7,565 bases of DNA from Solobacterium sp. (GCA_017514645.1 JAFWJP010000287.1:1-7565); one strand, 5' to 3'. Shown: positions 1 to 6,788, counted from the first letter of the stretch. Numbers and translations are program-made. The notes: generated by a model not told the origin, from the letters alone.

Positions 1-752
1 GGAAGGATATGGCAGACACCGGGATACTTGTCATAGCCGTGGTTCCGGTGAATATAGTCCAGACAGGCATCCGGATCATCCGGGTGTTCCTCATGGAAGG
101 CGAGGAATTCATTGATCAGAGCCGTATAGGTACTGTTCGGATCCAGATAGTTCCGTGTTTCCCGGATGATCGATACCGCGTCCCGCATGTGCCATGCCAG
201 CGCGATCGCCGCAGCCACGAACTTTCCGCCTTCAATGCCGTCAAGATCGTGGGTGACGGAACTCATCTTTGCCGCAAGGTCTGCGGCTTCCTGAGGGTCT
301 CCCAGGGAGAGGAAACCCCAGCAGTCCGAGAAGATCTGTCCGCCGATCTGTTCAGCAATGGTCTTTCCGTTGACTTCGGCAGATCCGGACCGGGGTGCCT
401 TGATTCCCTTCTGCAGATTCGCGTAAGCGGTATGTTCCGTCGCAACACCGGGACCGCCCCACCAGTAGAAACCGTGCAGCGGCGCGACAACGTTGAGCAT
501 GTTGTTTCCCATGTCCTGCGCTGTGACATCCGTGATTCCTTTTTCATTCATGACCTGGGCAAAGAAGAACGGTCCGTTGATGTCATCGTCAGCCGCATAC
601 TGCCCGTAATCCGTTGTATAGTACCGGATCGGTGCGTATGTATCCCTGATCTGTTCATATGTCCAGTTTTCAATCGGAGAACCCAATCTGACACCGATCA
701 GTTTCCCCAGCCAGGATGCGTAGATCCTGCGGTAATCATCCATGAACTCCAT
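1..752 (-). CDS. ADP-ribosylglycohydrolase family protein (partial, C-terminus beyond window)
   Basis: The reverse strand is open from an ATG at 752 to the left edge, giving about 250 residues. The family removes ADP-ribose from proteins or hydrolyses related N- or O-glycosides using a binuclear Mg centre in the cytosol. Seen here: an N-terminal GKLIGVRLGSPIE stretch (residues 16-28) of the family's opening helix, an acidic DDD cluster (55-57) in the place of the first metal-binding motif, YWWGG (96-100), IGGQIFSDCWG (136-146), and THDLDG at 167-172 followed by GG and an Ala-rich helix. The later metal-binding aspartates would lie past the edge. The start at 752 is preceded by GAGG about 8 nt upstream; the in-frame ATG at 743 lacks such spacing. 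The gene is transcribed away from the esterase gene at 802. The physiological substrate cannot be read from the sequence; glycosidase-like roles are possible. The frame covering 9-791 on the plus strand is its antisense shadow. Confidence 0.88.
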   Translation of the reverse strand, partial: MEFMDDYRRIYASWLGKLIGVRLGSPIENWTYEQIRDTYAPIRYYTTDYGQYAADDDINGPFFFAQVMNEKGITDVTAQDMGNNMLNVVAPLHGFYWWGGPGVATEHTAYANLQKGIKAPRSGSAEVNGKTIAEQIGGQIFSDCWGFLSLGDPQEAADLAAKMSSVTHDLDGIEGGKFVAAAIALAWHMRDAVSIIRETRNYLDPNSTYTALINEFLAFHEEHPDDPDACLDYIHRNHGYDKYPGVCHIL

Positions 753-801
753 AAAACCTACCTCTTGGCTATATGGTATCATATTCATTGAGAGGTGGAA
801 T
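753..801. promoter_or_regulatory. Divergent intergenic spacer with facing -10-like boxes
   Basis: These 49 bp separate two divergent start codons and must hold the signals for both, unless promoters lie inside the genes. On the plus strand TGGTATCAT at 774-782 resembles an extended -10 (TGn plus TATCAT). On the minus strand TATGAT is read from 783 to 778, so the two boxes overlap almost completely. Neither has a convincing -35 at 16-18 bp. Each gene has its own Shine-Dalgarno: GAGGTG at 792-797 for the plus gene and GAGG at about 761-764 read in reverse for the minus gene. If both boxes are real the promoters would compete for the same DNA. The promoter call is weak. Confidence 0.3.
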
Positions 802-1671
802 ATGCGGCGGACAGATATCAGGATGACGGAGAATCTGAAGAACTTTCTGGCATTTGAACTGGGTCATATGAATGAAGATCTGTATACGAAGAAGATCAAG
901 GATATCGAATATACACCCGGTCTGAAACTGGATCTTTACTATCCGGAAGAGGAGAAGGAAACCTATCCTCTGGTAATCAGCATCTACGGGGGCGGCTGGG
1001 TCTCCGGATTCAAAACAGACGCGTTTGTGGAACCGATGATCAAACCGGTTCGGGAAGGATACGCGGTTGCGGTTCCGGACTATACACTGGCCTTGGACGA
1101 TGTATTCCCGCGTCCTGTACTGGATCTGAAACAGTGCATTCTGTTCCTCAGGGAACATGCACAGGAATACCATCTGGATCCGGAAAACATCACGCTGTAC
1201 GGTGAGTCGGCAGGCGGGCATCTGGTACTGATGGCAGGTCTGATGCCGGACAGCGAGCTCGGCATCACCGGTGACACATCGGTGAAGAACATTGCGGCAA
1301 TGTATCCGCTGACAGATGCACTGACAGCGTATGATCAGGCTGTACAGCTGGGGATTCCGGCTCAGGTCGGTCTGGAGGATTGTGTCTTTTCCGTCTTCAT
1401 GGGCAAAGACTGGAACAATGAAGAAGCCAACCGGAAAGCATCTCCGGTCACCTGGATCCGTCCGGGCATGCCGAAGATCGTGCTGGAACATGGTACAGGG
1501 GATCAGATGGTGCCTTACCTGCAGTCGCTGGAGTTCTTCCGCAGGGCGATGGAGACCGATCCGGCAGCGGATGTAACACTGCGGCTGATCGGAGCCAAGG
1601 CACATACAGATCCGTGGTTCTTTACGGATGAACATATACATGAACTGTTTTCAGTTCTTCTGAAGGGATAG
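802..1671 (+). CDS. Alpha/beta-hydrolase-fold esterase (BD-FAE / hormone-sensitive-lipase-like)
   Basis: A 289-residue cytosolic hydrolase with no signal peptide or membrane segment. The family cleaves carboxylic esters with a Ser-Asp-His triad. Visible: the oxyanion-hole motif YGGGW (residues 62-66), the nucleophile elbow GESAGG with Ser136, a likely acid at Asp234 in HGTGDQMVP, and a likely base at His268 in KAHTDPWFF. The order and spacing fit a complete fold. The start at 802 is chosen because GAGGTG at 792-797 gives good spacing; the same frame opens at 742 but that extension overlaps the divergent gene and lacks this signal. An in-frame ATG at 823 is a weaker choice. It is followed after 16 bp by murD on the same strand, so it is probably co-transcribed. 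Substrate is unknown; acetyl or feruloyl esters on sugars, or a small peptide-like ester, are all possible. Confidence 0.85.
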   Translation: MRRTDIRMTENLKNFLAFELGHMNEDLYTKKIKDIEYTPGLKLDLYYPEEEKETYPLVISIYGGGWVSGFKTDAFVEPMIKPVREGYAVAVPDYTLALDDVFPRPVLDLKQCILFLREHAQEYHLDPENITLYGESAGGHLVLMAGLMPDSELGITGDTSVKNIAAMYPLTDALTAYDQAVQLGIPAQVGLEDCVFSVFMGKDWNNEEANRKASPVTWIRPGMPKIVLEHGTGDQMVPYLQSLEFFRRAMETDPAADVTLRLIGAKAHTDPWFFTDEHIHELFSVLLKG

Positions 1672-1687
1672 AAATGGGGCGTTTGAT

Positions 1688-2986
1688 ATGAAGGCGTTGG
1701 TCATCGGTGCAGCATTGAGCGGCATCGCGGCAGCGAGACTGCTGAATGAAAAAGGGTATGAAGTGGTTCTGACGGATCTGAAGGAAGTGGCAGAGAAGAA
1801 AGAACTGGAACAGGAAGGGATCAAAGTCTATGACGGCGGACATCCTGAATTCCTGAAAAAGGACAAATATGATCTGATCGTGAAGAATCCGGGAATCCCG
1901 GACGCAGCACCGTTTGTCAAAGCGATGAAGGATCAGGGGTATTTCATCTACAACGAGATCGAGATCGGGGCGATGTTCGCACCGCATTACCGCTTCGGAG
2001 CCATTACCGGCACGAACGGCAAGACAACGACCACGACGCTGCTGGGCGAGTTCCTGAAGACGCTGGATCCGCACAACGGAGCCCTTGGCAACAACGGATA
2101 TCCGGTGTGTGAAAAAGTGCGGGAGATCGGTGACGGCGACTATACGTTTGCTGTAGAGATCGCGGCATTCCAGCTGCTCGGCACCAGGGAATTCCATCCG
2201 GTCGTATCTGCCTGCATGAACCTGACACCGGATCATCTCAACGTATTCGGCACAACAGACGCCTACTACAAAGCGAAGATGCTGATATGCCGGAACCAGA
2301 CGGCAGACAACTGGTTCATCATCAACGCGGATGATGCCAACTGCATGGAATACTCCAAAGACGCACCGTGCCGGCTTGTCACGTTCTCCACGGAAAAGGA
2401 TGCCGATCTCTGCATCAAGGACGGCAAGGTCACCTTGTTCGGGGAAGAACTCTTTGATCCGGCAATCCTTAAGATCCCCGGCATGCACAATGTTGCCAAT
2501 GCCATGGTTGCGGCCGCAATGGCTTACAAACTCGGCGTGACAAAGGAAAACATCGTAAAGGTACTGTCGGAATTCCCGGGTGTGGAACACAGGATCCAGT
2601 TCATCCGGGAACTGGACGGTGTCCGCTATTACAACGATTCCAAGGGAACGACACCGGAATCCACGATCGTTGCCCTGAAGGCCTTCCCTCAGAAGGTGAT
2701 CCTGCTGGGCGGCGGATATGACAAGAAACTGGGATTTGAATCCATGCGTCCGTATCTGGACCGGATCAAATACCTGATTGCGTTCGGTGAGACCAAGTAT
2801 CAGCTCAAGGATCTGTACCCGGACACCATTCTGGTGGAAACGATGGACGAGGCGATCGCTCTGGCACATGAGAAGGCGGAAAGCGGAGATATCGTCCTGT
2901 TGTCCCCGATGTGCGCGTCCTGGGACCAGTTCCCGAACTTTGAAGTGCGCGGAGAGCGTTTCGCCGAGATCGTAAAGGCATTGTAG
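1688..2986 (+). CDS. murD: UDP-N-acetylmuramoyl-L-alanine:D-glutamate ligase
   Basis: MurD adds D-glutamate to UDP-MurNAc-L-Ala using ATP, a cytosolic step of peptidoglycan precursor synthesis. The 432 residues are close to the usual family length. Visible: an N-terminal Rossmann-like stretch VIGAALSGIAAARLL, the ATP-binding P-loop GTNGKTT (108-114, Lys112), GNNG (134-137), Glu157 in VEIAAFQL, TPDHLN with Asp182-His183, Lys197 in YYKAK at the place of the carbamylated lysine, HRIQF, NDSKGT with Asp317, LLGGGYDKK, and the C-terminal LLSPMCASWDQF plus RGERF. Ser159 of E. coli MurD is Ala159 here, and the next Ser is also Ala. A GGGG at 1676-1679 lies 8 nt before the ATG as a modest Shine-Dalgarno. 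It sits between an esterase and an HD hydrolase with short gaps, so no other mur, fts or mra division-and-wall gene is beside it in this window. Confidence 0.95.
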   Translation: MKALVIGAALSGIAAARLLNEKGYEVVLTDLKEVAEKKELEQEGIKVYDGGHPEFLKKDKYDLIVKNPGIPDAAPFVKAMKDQGYFIYNEIEIGAMFAPHYRFGAITGTNGKTTTTTLLGEFLKTLDPHNGALGNNGYPVCEKVREIGDGDYTFAVEIAAFQLLGTREFHPVVSACMNLTPDHLNVFGTTDAYYKAKMLICRNQTADNWFIINADDANCMEYSKDAPCRLVTFSTEKDADLCIKDGKVTLFGEELFDPAILKIPGMHNVANAMVAAAMAYKLGVTKENIVKVLSEFPGVEHRIQFIRELDGVRYYNDSKGTTPESTIVALKAFPQKVILLGGGYDKKLGFESMRPYLDRIKYLIAFGETKYQLKDLYPDTILVETMDEAIALAHEKAESGDIVLLSPMCASWDQFPNFEVRGERFAEIVKAL

Positions 2987-2997
2987 AAAGAGGCTCT

Positions 2998-4215
2998 ATG
3001 TTCGTTCGGACAAATGAAACAAAAGTCATGCGGGACCCGGTCCACGGGTATATCCACGTTGACTATGAAATCATCTGGCAGTGCATCAACAGCAGCTGGT
3101 TCCAGCGTCTGCGCCGGATCCGGCAGCTTGGCGGTGCGCACATGGTCTATCACGCAGCGGACCATACCCGTTTTACGCACTCGCTCGGTGTCTATGAGAT
3201 CGTGCGCAGAATGGTGAATGAAGTACCGGATCTGCGGGATGCCCTGGATGAAAAGGAAAAGATCACGGTGATGCTGGCGGGGCTGCTGCATGACATCGGA
3301 CACGGACCGTACTCCCATACTTTCGAGAAGATCATCAACGGCAGCCATGAAACCTATACCTGCCGCATCATTGAAGAGAATACTGAGATCACGCAGATCC
3401 TGGAAGAAGCCTGCCCCGGTCTGGCAAAGGATGTTGCGGATGTCATCCGTCATACGTCGAAGAATCCGATCCTTTCCCAGCTGGTCAGCGGACAGCTGGA
3501 TGCCGACCGTATGGACTACCTGCTCCGTGACGCCTATTTCACCGGTACCAAATACGGTGAATTCGATCTGGAGCGGATCCTCAGGACCATGCGTGTGAGC
3601 GATGACCGGGTCGTCGTCAAGGAAAGCGGCATCTATGCGGTAGAGAACTACATCATGGCCCGCTATCACATGTACTGGCAGGTCTACTATCATCCGGTCT
3701 GCCGCAGCTATGAAAGCATGCTCAACAGCCTCTTCCTGCGTCTCAGGGACCTGTACAAGGAAGGAACTCTGCCGGAAACGGTGAAGGAGTTCGACGTACT
3801 GGTTGAGGACCATCAGCCGTCGCTGGAAGAATACTTCCTGCTGGATGAATACACCTGCAGCTATGGATTCGCTCTGCTGCGGAAGGCGGAGGATCCGATC
3901 ATCCGGGATCTTGCCGCAAGGGTACAGGACAGGCGCCTCTTTGACTATGAAGACAACAATGAAGGCGCGGTAAGGCGTGTACACGGACAGCTCCGGGAAG
4001 CAGGCTACGATCCGCTTTACTACTTCGCCAAGGATGAGGTGCGGCAGAGACCGTATGTACCGTATTCCAGCGATGAATCCTCACCGATCTGGATCCGTGT
4101 ACACGGCGGTGAGATCAAGGAGATCTCGGAAGCCAGTACGATCGTTTCCAGTCTGGTGCACGGGCAGACACTGAAGGATGACCGGATTTTCTATCCGGCA
4201 GAGATCAGGAAATAG
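2998..4215 (+). CDS. YwfO-type HD-domain phosphohydrolase (probable dNTP triphosphohydrolase)
   Basis: A 405-residue cytosolic protein of the COG1078 group, related to Enterococcus EF1143 and SAMHD1. The family hydrolyses dNTPs to deoxynucleoside and triphosphate, trimming nucleotide pools. The HD metal site appears intact: His61 in RFTHSLG, His98-Asp99 in GLLHDIGHGPYSH, and Asp170 in DADRMDY, with Tyr174 at the place of the SAMHD1 base- or sugar-contacting tyrosine. The N-terminus shows the typical MRDPVHGYIHV and FQRLRRIRQLG segments, and the C-terminus ends with the usual RIFYPAEI-like tail. AAAGAGG at 2987-2993 precedes the ATG by 4 nt, supporting this start. The gap from murD is 11 bp, and a strong terminator follows, so it is the last gene of the unit. 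Nucleotide preference and allosteric control cannot be predicted from the sequence. Confidence 0.9.
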   Translation: MFVRTNETKVMRDPVHGYIHVDYEIIWQCINSSWFQRLRRIRQLGGAHMVYHAADHTRFTHSLGVYEIVRRMVNEVPDLRDALDEKEKITVMLAGLLHDIGHGPYSHTFEKIINGSHETYTCRIIEENTEITQILEEACPGLAKDVADVIRHTSKNPILSQLVSGQLDADRMDYLLRDAYFTGTKYGEFDLERILRTMRVSDDRVVVKESGIYAVENYIMARYHMYWQVYYHPVCRSYESMLNSLFLRLRDLYKEGTLPETVKEFDVLVEDHQPSLEEYFLLDEYTCSYGFALLRKAEDPIIRDLAARVQDRRLFDYEDNNEGAVRRVHGQLREAGYDPLYYFAKDEVRQRPYVPYSSDESSPIWIRVHGGEIKEISEASTIVSSLVHGQTLKDDRIFYPAEIRK

Positions 4216-4222
4216 GATTACC

Positions 4223-4259
4223 GGGAGATACATCCTGCAGTGATGTGTCTCTCTTTTTT
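4223..4259 (+). terminator. Intrinsic terminator after the HD hydrolase gene
   Basis: The arm GAGATACATC (4225-4234) pairs with GATGTGTCTC (4242-4251) across a 7-nt loop, with one G-T wobble. Two more outer pairs are possible with 4223-4224. Six T residues follow at 4254-4259. It begins 7 bp after the stop codon at 4215 and separates the esterase-murD-HD unit from the next promoter. Confidence 0.9.
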
Positions 4260-4310
4260 CATGCCTGTTCTGAGCACTGCAAAATTCATATAAAAAATGA
4301 TTTTTCGCTG

Positions 4311-4338
4311 TTGACAATGAAAGCGCTCTCGGTATAAT
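4311..4338 (+). promoter_or_regulatory. Consensus sigma-A-type promoter for DUF1934-argS-rpoE
   Basis: TTGACA (4311-4316) and TATAAT (4333-4338) both match consensus exactly and are 16 bp apart. AT-rich DNA just upstream, including a perfect 13-bp inverted repeat AAAAATGATTTTT at 4293-4305, could act as an UP element or protein site. Transcription would begin near 4344-4346, only about 10 nt before the first ATG of the unit. This leaves no room for a T-box or other leader device in front of argS. Confidence 0.85.
4318..4331. promoter_or_regulatory. Possible cre (CcpA) operator inside the promoter spacer
   Basis: TGAAAGCGCTCTCG matches the catabolite-responsive-element pattern TGWAANCGNTNWCA at every constrained position except the last. 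Its core AGCGCT is a perfect palindrome. It lies entirely between the -35 and -10 boxes, where a bound LacI/CcpA-family repressor would block RNA polymerase. The regulator gene is not in the window, so this is a motif-based inference. Confidence 0.45.
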
Positions 4339-4355
4339 TCTTAAAGTACTGAAGT

Positions 4356-4742
4356 ATGACACTGCACGTACGATTGACACAATATGATCTGATGGAAGAT
4401 CAGAAAGCGGTGATTGCGGAAGGAAACGCATCTCTGGAAGGGGACTGTCTCAGTTACTGGGAAGATCCGGAACAGACTGTATCCCACAGGATCATCTTCA
4501 CAGATGATGAGATCCGGATCGAGAGAACAGCTGACATCCGCAGCGTGACCCGTCTTTGTTTCGGCAAAAAGTGGATGACGCAGGTATTCAGTCCCTATGG
4601 GGAACTGCGCTTTGAAACAGAACTGCTGGACTACGCCTACAATGCGTCGTACAGAAGCGTGGAATACAGGGTCTTTCAGGGTATGAATGAAGTGAGTCAC
4701 CAGAGAATGGTCTGGGAACTGGAGGAAATACTGGATGAATGA
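4356..4742 (+). CDS. DUF1934 family protein (YwiB-like, calycin-type beta-barrel)
   Basis: A 128-residue protein with no signal peptide. Its position directly before argS and rpoE, its size (slightly shorter than Bacillus YwiB), and its N-terminal MTLHVRLTQYDLMED and later VFSPYGELRFETELLDYAYN segments match the DUF1934 family, which is predicted to fold as a small beta-barrel. No biochemical function is established for the family as far as I know. The alternation of hydrophobic and polar residues fits beta strands. The ATG at 4356 has only a poor GAAG just upstream and lies about 10 nt from the predicted transcription start, so initiation may be leaderless-like. A later start would remove the conserved first strand. 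It overlaps argS by 8 bp, implying translational coupling. Confidence 0.85.
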   Translation: MTLHVRLTQYDLMEDQKAVIAEGNASLEGDCLSYWEDPEQTVSHRIIFTDDEIRIERTADIRSVTRLCFGKKWMTQVFSPYGELRFETELLDYAYNASYRSVEYRVFQGMNEVSHQRMVWELEEILDE

Positions 4743-6402
4743 GATTGAACGGAAACTGAAGGAAGAATTTGCTAGGGCAGCGTCCGAAGCGCTGGGAACG
4801 GAAGTTCTGATGGAAAAGGTTGCACTGAGTCTGCCGAAGGAGAAAACCCACGGTGACTATGCGACCAATGTAGCGATGATGAATGCCAAGGCTGCAGGAC
4901 TGAAGCCGAGAGAAGCAGCCGAGAAGATTGCTGCAGTATTTGACTGTGCTGCCGTCGGTGCGGAACGTCTGGAGATTGCCGGACCGGGTTTCCTGAATGT
5001 CTTCATGAAACAGGATTCCATTCAGGAGGTCATCGGCCGGATCCTGGCAGCGGGAGACAAATACGGTACATCGAATGCCGGTCAGGGAAAGAAAGTCCTG
5101 GTCGAGTATGTATCAGCGAACCCGACAGGTGATCTTCACCCGGGACATGCCAGAGGCGCAGCGAGCGGTGATTCCCTGACAAGGATCATGAAGGCTGCCG
5201 GATACGATGTCACACGTGAGTACTACATCAACGATGCCGGTGTACAGATCGACAACATGGGTTATTCCCTGCAGGCGCGCTATCTGCAGAGATGCGGCAG
5301 GGAAGGTGTCATTCCCGAGGGCGGCTACCACGGACCGGATCTGATCAAGATCGCAGATGATATCTATCAGGAGATCGGTGACAAGTATGCGGATACACCG
5401 ATCGAAGAGTCCTTCCTGTATTTCCGCGAATACGGTCTGAAGGCGGAGCTTGCCAAGCTGAAGGCTGATCTGGAAGAGTTCCGCTGTGAGTTCGATGTCT
5501 GGACCAGCGAGCGTGATATCCGGGCAGCCGGCAAGGTGGAAGAGGCAGTACAGAAGCTGATCGCCGGTGGTTATACCTATGAGAAGGATGGTGCGCTGTT
5601 CCTGAAGACAACACAGTTCGGAGACGACAAGGACCGTGTCATCATCAAGAGTGACGGTGTGTATACCTATCTGACACCGGATATTGCCTATCATCTGGAC
5701 AAGCTGGACAGGGGCTATGATCAGCTGATCAACCTGTTCGGTGCAGATCATCATGGGTATATTACCCGTCTGAAGGCTTCCATCGAAGCACTGGGTTATC
5801 CGAGTGACAAACTGGAAGTTGATGTCATCCAGATGGCCAGAATGATCAAGGACGGCAAGGAGTTCAAGCTGAGCAAGCGGAGCGGTCAGTCGATCTCCCT
5901 GCGTGATCTGATCGACGAAGCCGGCGTGGATGCCGTACGGTATTTCTTCGTTTCCCGTGCAGGCAATACACAGATGGATTTCGATCTGGATATCGCAACA
6001 AAGCAGTCCAATGAAAACCCGGTCTACTACGCCCAGTACGCACATGCGAGAATGTGCTCGGTCATGGCCAAAGCCAACGGAATCGTTCCGGCGGATCACT
6101 ATGAACTGATCACATCGGATAAGGAAATGAGTCTGCTGAAAAAGATGAACGAATTTGAATCGGTCATCGCGGATGCAGCAAAGACGAGGATGCCGCACAA
6201 GATGGTCAACTACATTGCGGAGCTGGCGGCGATTTTCCACAGTTACTACAACGACAGCAAGATCATCGACCCGGCCAATCCGGAACTGAGCGGACAGCGT
6301 CTCGCGCTTGTGAAGGCGTGTGAGATCGTTCTCAAGAATGCACTGGGGCTGATCGGTGTCAGTGCTCCTGAATTGATGAAAGGGAAGAATTCTGAAGAAT
6401 GA
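4735..6402 (+). CDS. argS: Arginyl-tRNA synthetase
   Basis: This class I synthetase charges tRNA-Arg with arginine using ATP. The 555-residue length is normal for the family. Domains in order: an N-terminal Add-1 tRNA-recognition domain (about 1-90); the catalytic Rossmann core with SANPTGDLHPGHARGA, where HPGH (135-138) is the HIGH signature, and REYYINDAGVQIDNM; KLSKR (378-382) as the KMSKS-like loop followed by LRDLIDEAGVDAVRYFF; and a helical DALR anticodon-binding domain beginning around YYAQYAHAR and running to the C-terminus. GGAGG at 4721-4725 sits 9 nt before the ATG, inside the end of DUF1934, so the 8-bp overlap is functional rather than a start error. The stop overlaps rpoE by 4 bp (ATGA). 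No T-box leader is present ahead of the unit. The Pro after the first His of the HIGH motif differs from the Leu or Val I recall in many homologues. Confidence 0.97.
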   Translation: MNEIERKLKEEFARAASEALGTEVLMEKVALSLPKEKTHGDYATNVAMMNAKAAGLKPREAAEKIAAVFDCAAVGAERLEIAGPGFLNVFMKQDSIQEVIGRILAAGDKYGTSNAGQGKKVLVEYVSANPTGDLHPGHARGAASGDSLTRIMKAAGYDVTREYYINDAGVQIDNMGYSLQARYLQRCGREGVIPEGGYHGPDLIKIADDIYQEIGDKYADTPIEESFLYFREYGLKAELAKLKADLEEFRCEFDVWTSERDIRAAGKVEEAVQKLIAGGYTYEKDGALFLKTTQFGDDKDRVIIKSDGVYTYLTPDIAYHLDKLDRGYDQLINLFGADHHGYITRLKASIEALGYPSDKLEVDVIQMARMIKDGKEFKLSKRSGQSISLRDLIDEAGVDAVRYFFVSRAGNTQMDFDLDIATKQSNENPVYYAQYAHARMCSVMAKANGIVPADHYELITSDKEMSLLKKMNEFESVIADAAKTRMPHKMVNYIAELAAIFHSYYNDSKIIDPANPELSGQRLALVKACEIVLKNALGLIGVSAPELMKGKNSEE

Positions 6403-6740
6403 GCCAGAAAAACAGTATGACAGATGCCGCTTTTGCGGTTCTCAGCAACAGAAACAAGGAGATCGAGTTTGCCGGACTGTGGCAGGAAGTTGTTGAAATG
6501 CTGGGAATTCCGGAAGAGGACCGGAAACGGAAAAAGGTCGAGTTCTATCAGGATCTGATGCTGGACCAGCGGTTTGCATCCCTGAAGGGCAATCTGTGGG
6601 ATCTGCGGAACCGGCGTACGTTCAATGAACTGCACGCAAAGGCTGCTCTTGCAGAAGAGATCGAAGACGAGGAAGAAGAGGAAACAATCGAGGAGGAGGA
6701 TGAATCCCCGGATGTTCCGAAAGGAGAAGAGACATATTGA
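6399..6740 (+). CDS. rpoE: DNA-directed RNA polymerase delta subunit
   Basis: Delta is a Bacillota accessory subunit that binds core RNA polymerase, lowers nonspecific nucleic-acid binding, speeds recycling and makes promoters sensitive to the initiating NTP. Of its 113 residues, about the first 80 form the HARE-HTH domain (TDAAFAVL, FAGLWQEVVEMLGI, FYQDLMLDQRFASL, WDLRNRRTFNEL). The rest is a low-complexity acidic tail dominated by Glu and Asp from about residue 85. The tail is far shorter than in Bacillus subtilis delta, which is around 170 residues in total. The ATG at 6399 overlaps the argS stop; AGGGAAG at 6381-6387 is a distant Shine-Dalgarno, so coupling to argS translation is likely. 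An in-frame ATG at 6417 has no ribosome-binding site. The last codons form the left arm of the terminator. Confidence 0.93.
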   Translation: MSQKNSMTDAAFAVLSNRNKEIEFAGLWQEVVEMLGIPEEDRKRKKVEFYQDLMLDQRFASLKGNLWDLRNRRTFNELHAKAALAEEIEDEEEEETIEEEDESPDVPKGEETY

Positions 6741-6754
6741 ATTGTCTCTTTTTT
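6727..6754 (+). terminator. Intrinsic terminator overlapping the end of rpoE
   Basis: AAGAGACA (6727-6734) pairs perfectly with TGTCTCTT (6743-6750) across an 8-nt loop that contains the rpoE stop codon (6738-6740), and the T run extends through 6754. The stem is short and only moderately GC-rich, so termination may be partial. The left arm is coding sequence, so ribosomes finishing rpoE would cover part of the hairpin. Confidence 0.75.
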
Positions 6755-6771
6755 CCTGTTTGTGTCATAAT
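6742..6771 (+). promoter_or_regulatory. Candidate extended -10 promoter for degV
   Basis: CATAAT (6766-6771) is preceded by TGT (6763-6765), giving an extended -10. TTGTCT (6742-6747) is an imperfect -35 with an 18-bp spacer. The -35 falls in the right arm of the rpoE terminator. The predicted start near 6778 coincides with the Shine-Dalgarno AGGAGG (6778-6783), so the leader would be very short. Read-through from rpoE could be an alternative source of degV mRNA. Confidence 0.45.
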
Positions 6772-6788
6772 GAAAACAGGAGGCGCTT

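Noticed and set aside
9..791. A 260-residue open frame on the plus strand
   Set aside because: It is antisense to the ADP-ribosylglycohydrolase gene, whose reverse-strand product has clear family motifs and a well-placed Shine-Dalgarno. The plus-strand product resembles nothing I recognise.
757..798. Apparent inverted repeat CCTACCTCTT and GAGAGGTGG in the divergent spacer
   Set aside because: The two arms are simply the Shine-Dalgarno sequences of the two divergent genes, which are complementary by nature; no operator needs to be invoked.
1622..2869. A 415-residue open frame on the minus strand
   Set aside because: It is antisense to murD. The codon bias of the real gene leaves the opposite strand open; the product is rich in His, Arg, Cys and Val without recognisable motifs.
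2800..3984. A 394-residue open frame on the minus strand
   Set aside because: It is antisense to the HD hydrolase and the end of murD, with the same shadow character as the one over murD.
4260..4310. Possible small gene or leader RNA between the terminator and the promoter
   Set aside because: It is about 50 bp with no open frame preceded by a ribosome-binding site and no stable fold beyond the short A/T inverted repeat at 4293-4305.
4374..4379. A second TTGACA just inside DUF1934
   Set aside because: No acceptable -10 lies 16-18 bp downstream, and the upstream pair of hexamers is a far better promoter.
5113..6240. A 375-residue open frame on the minus strand
   Set aside because: It is antisense to the argS catalytic core, with no recognisable domain or separate ribosome-binding site.
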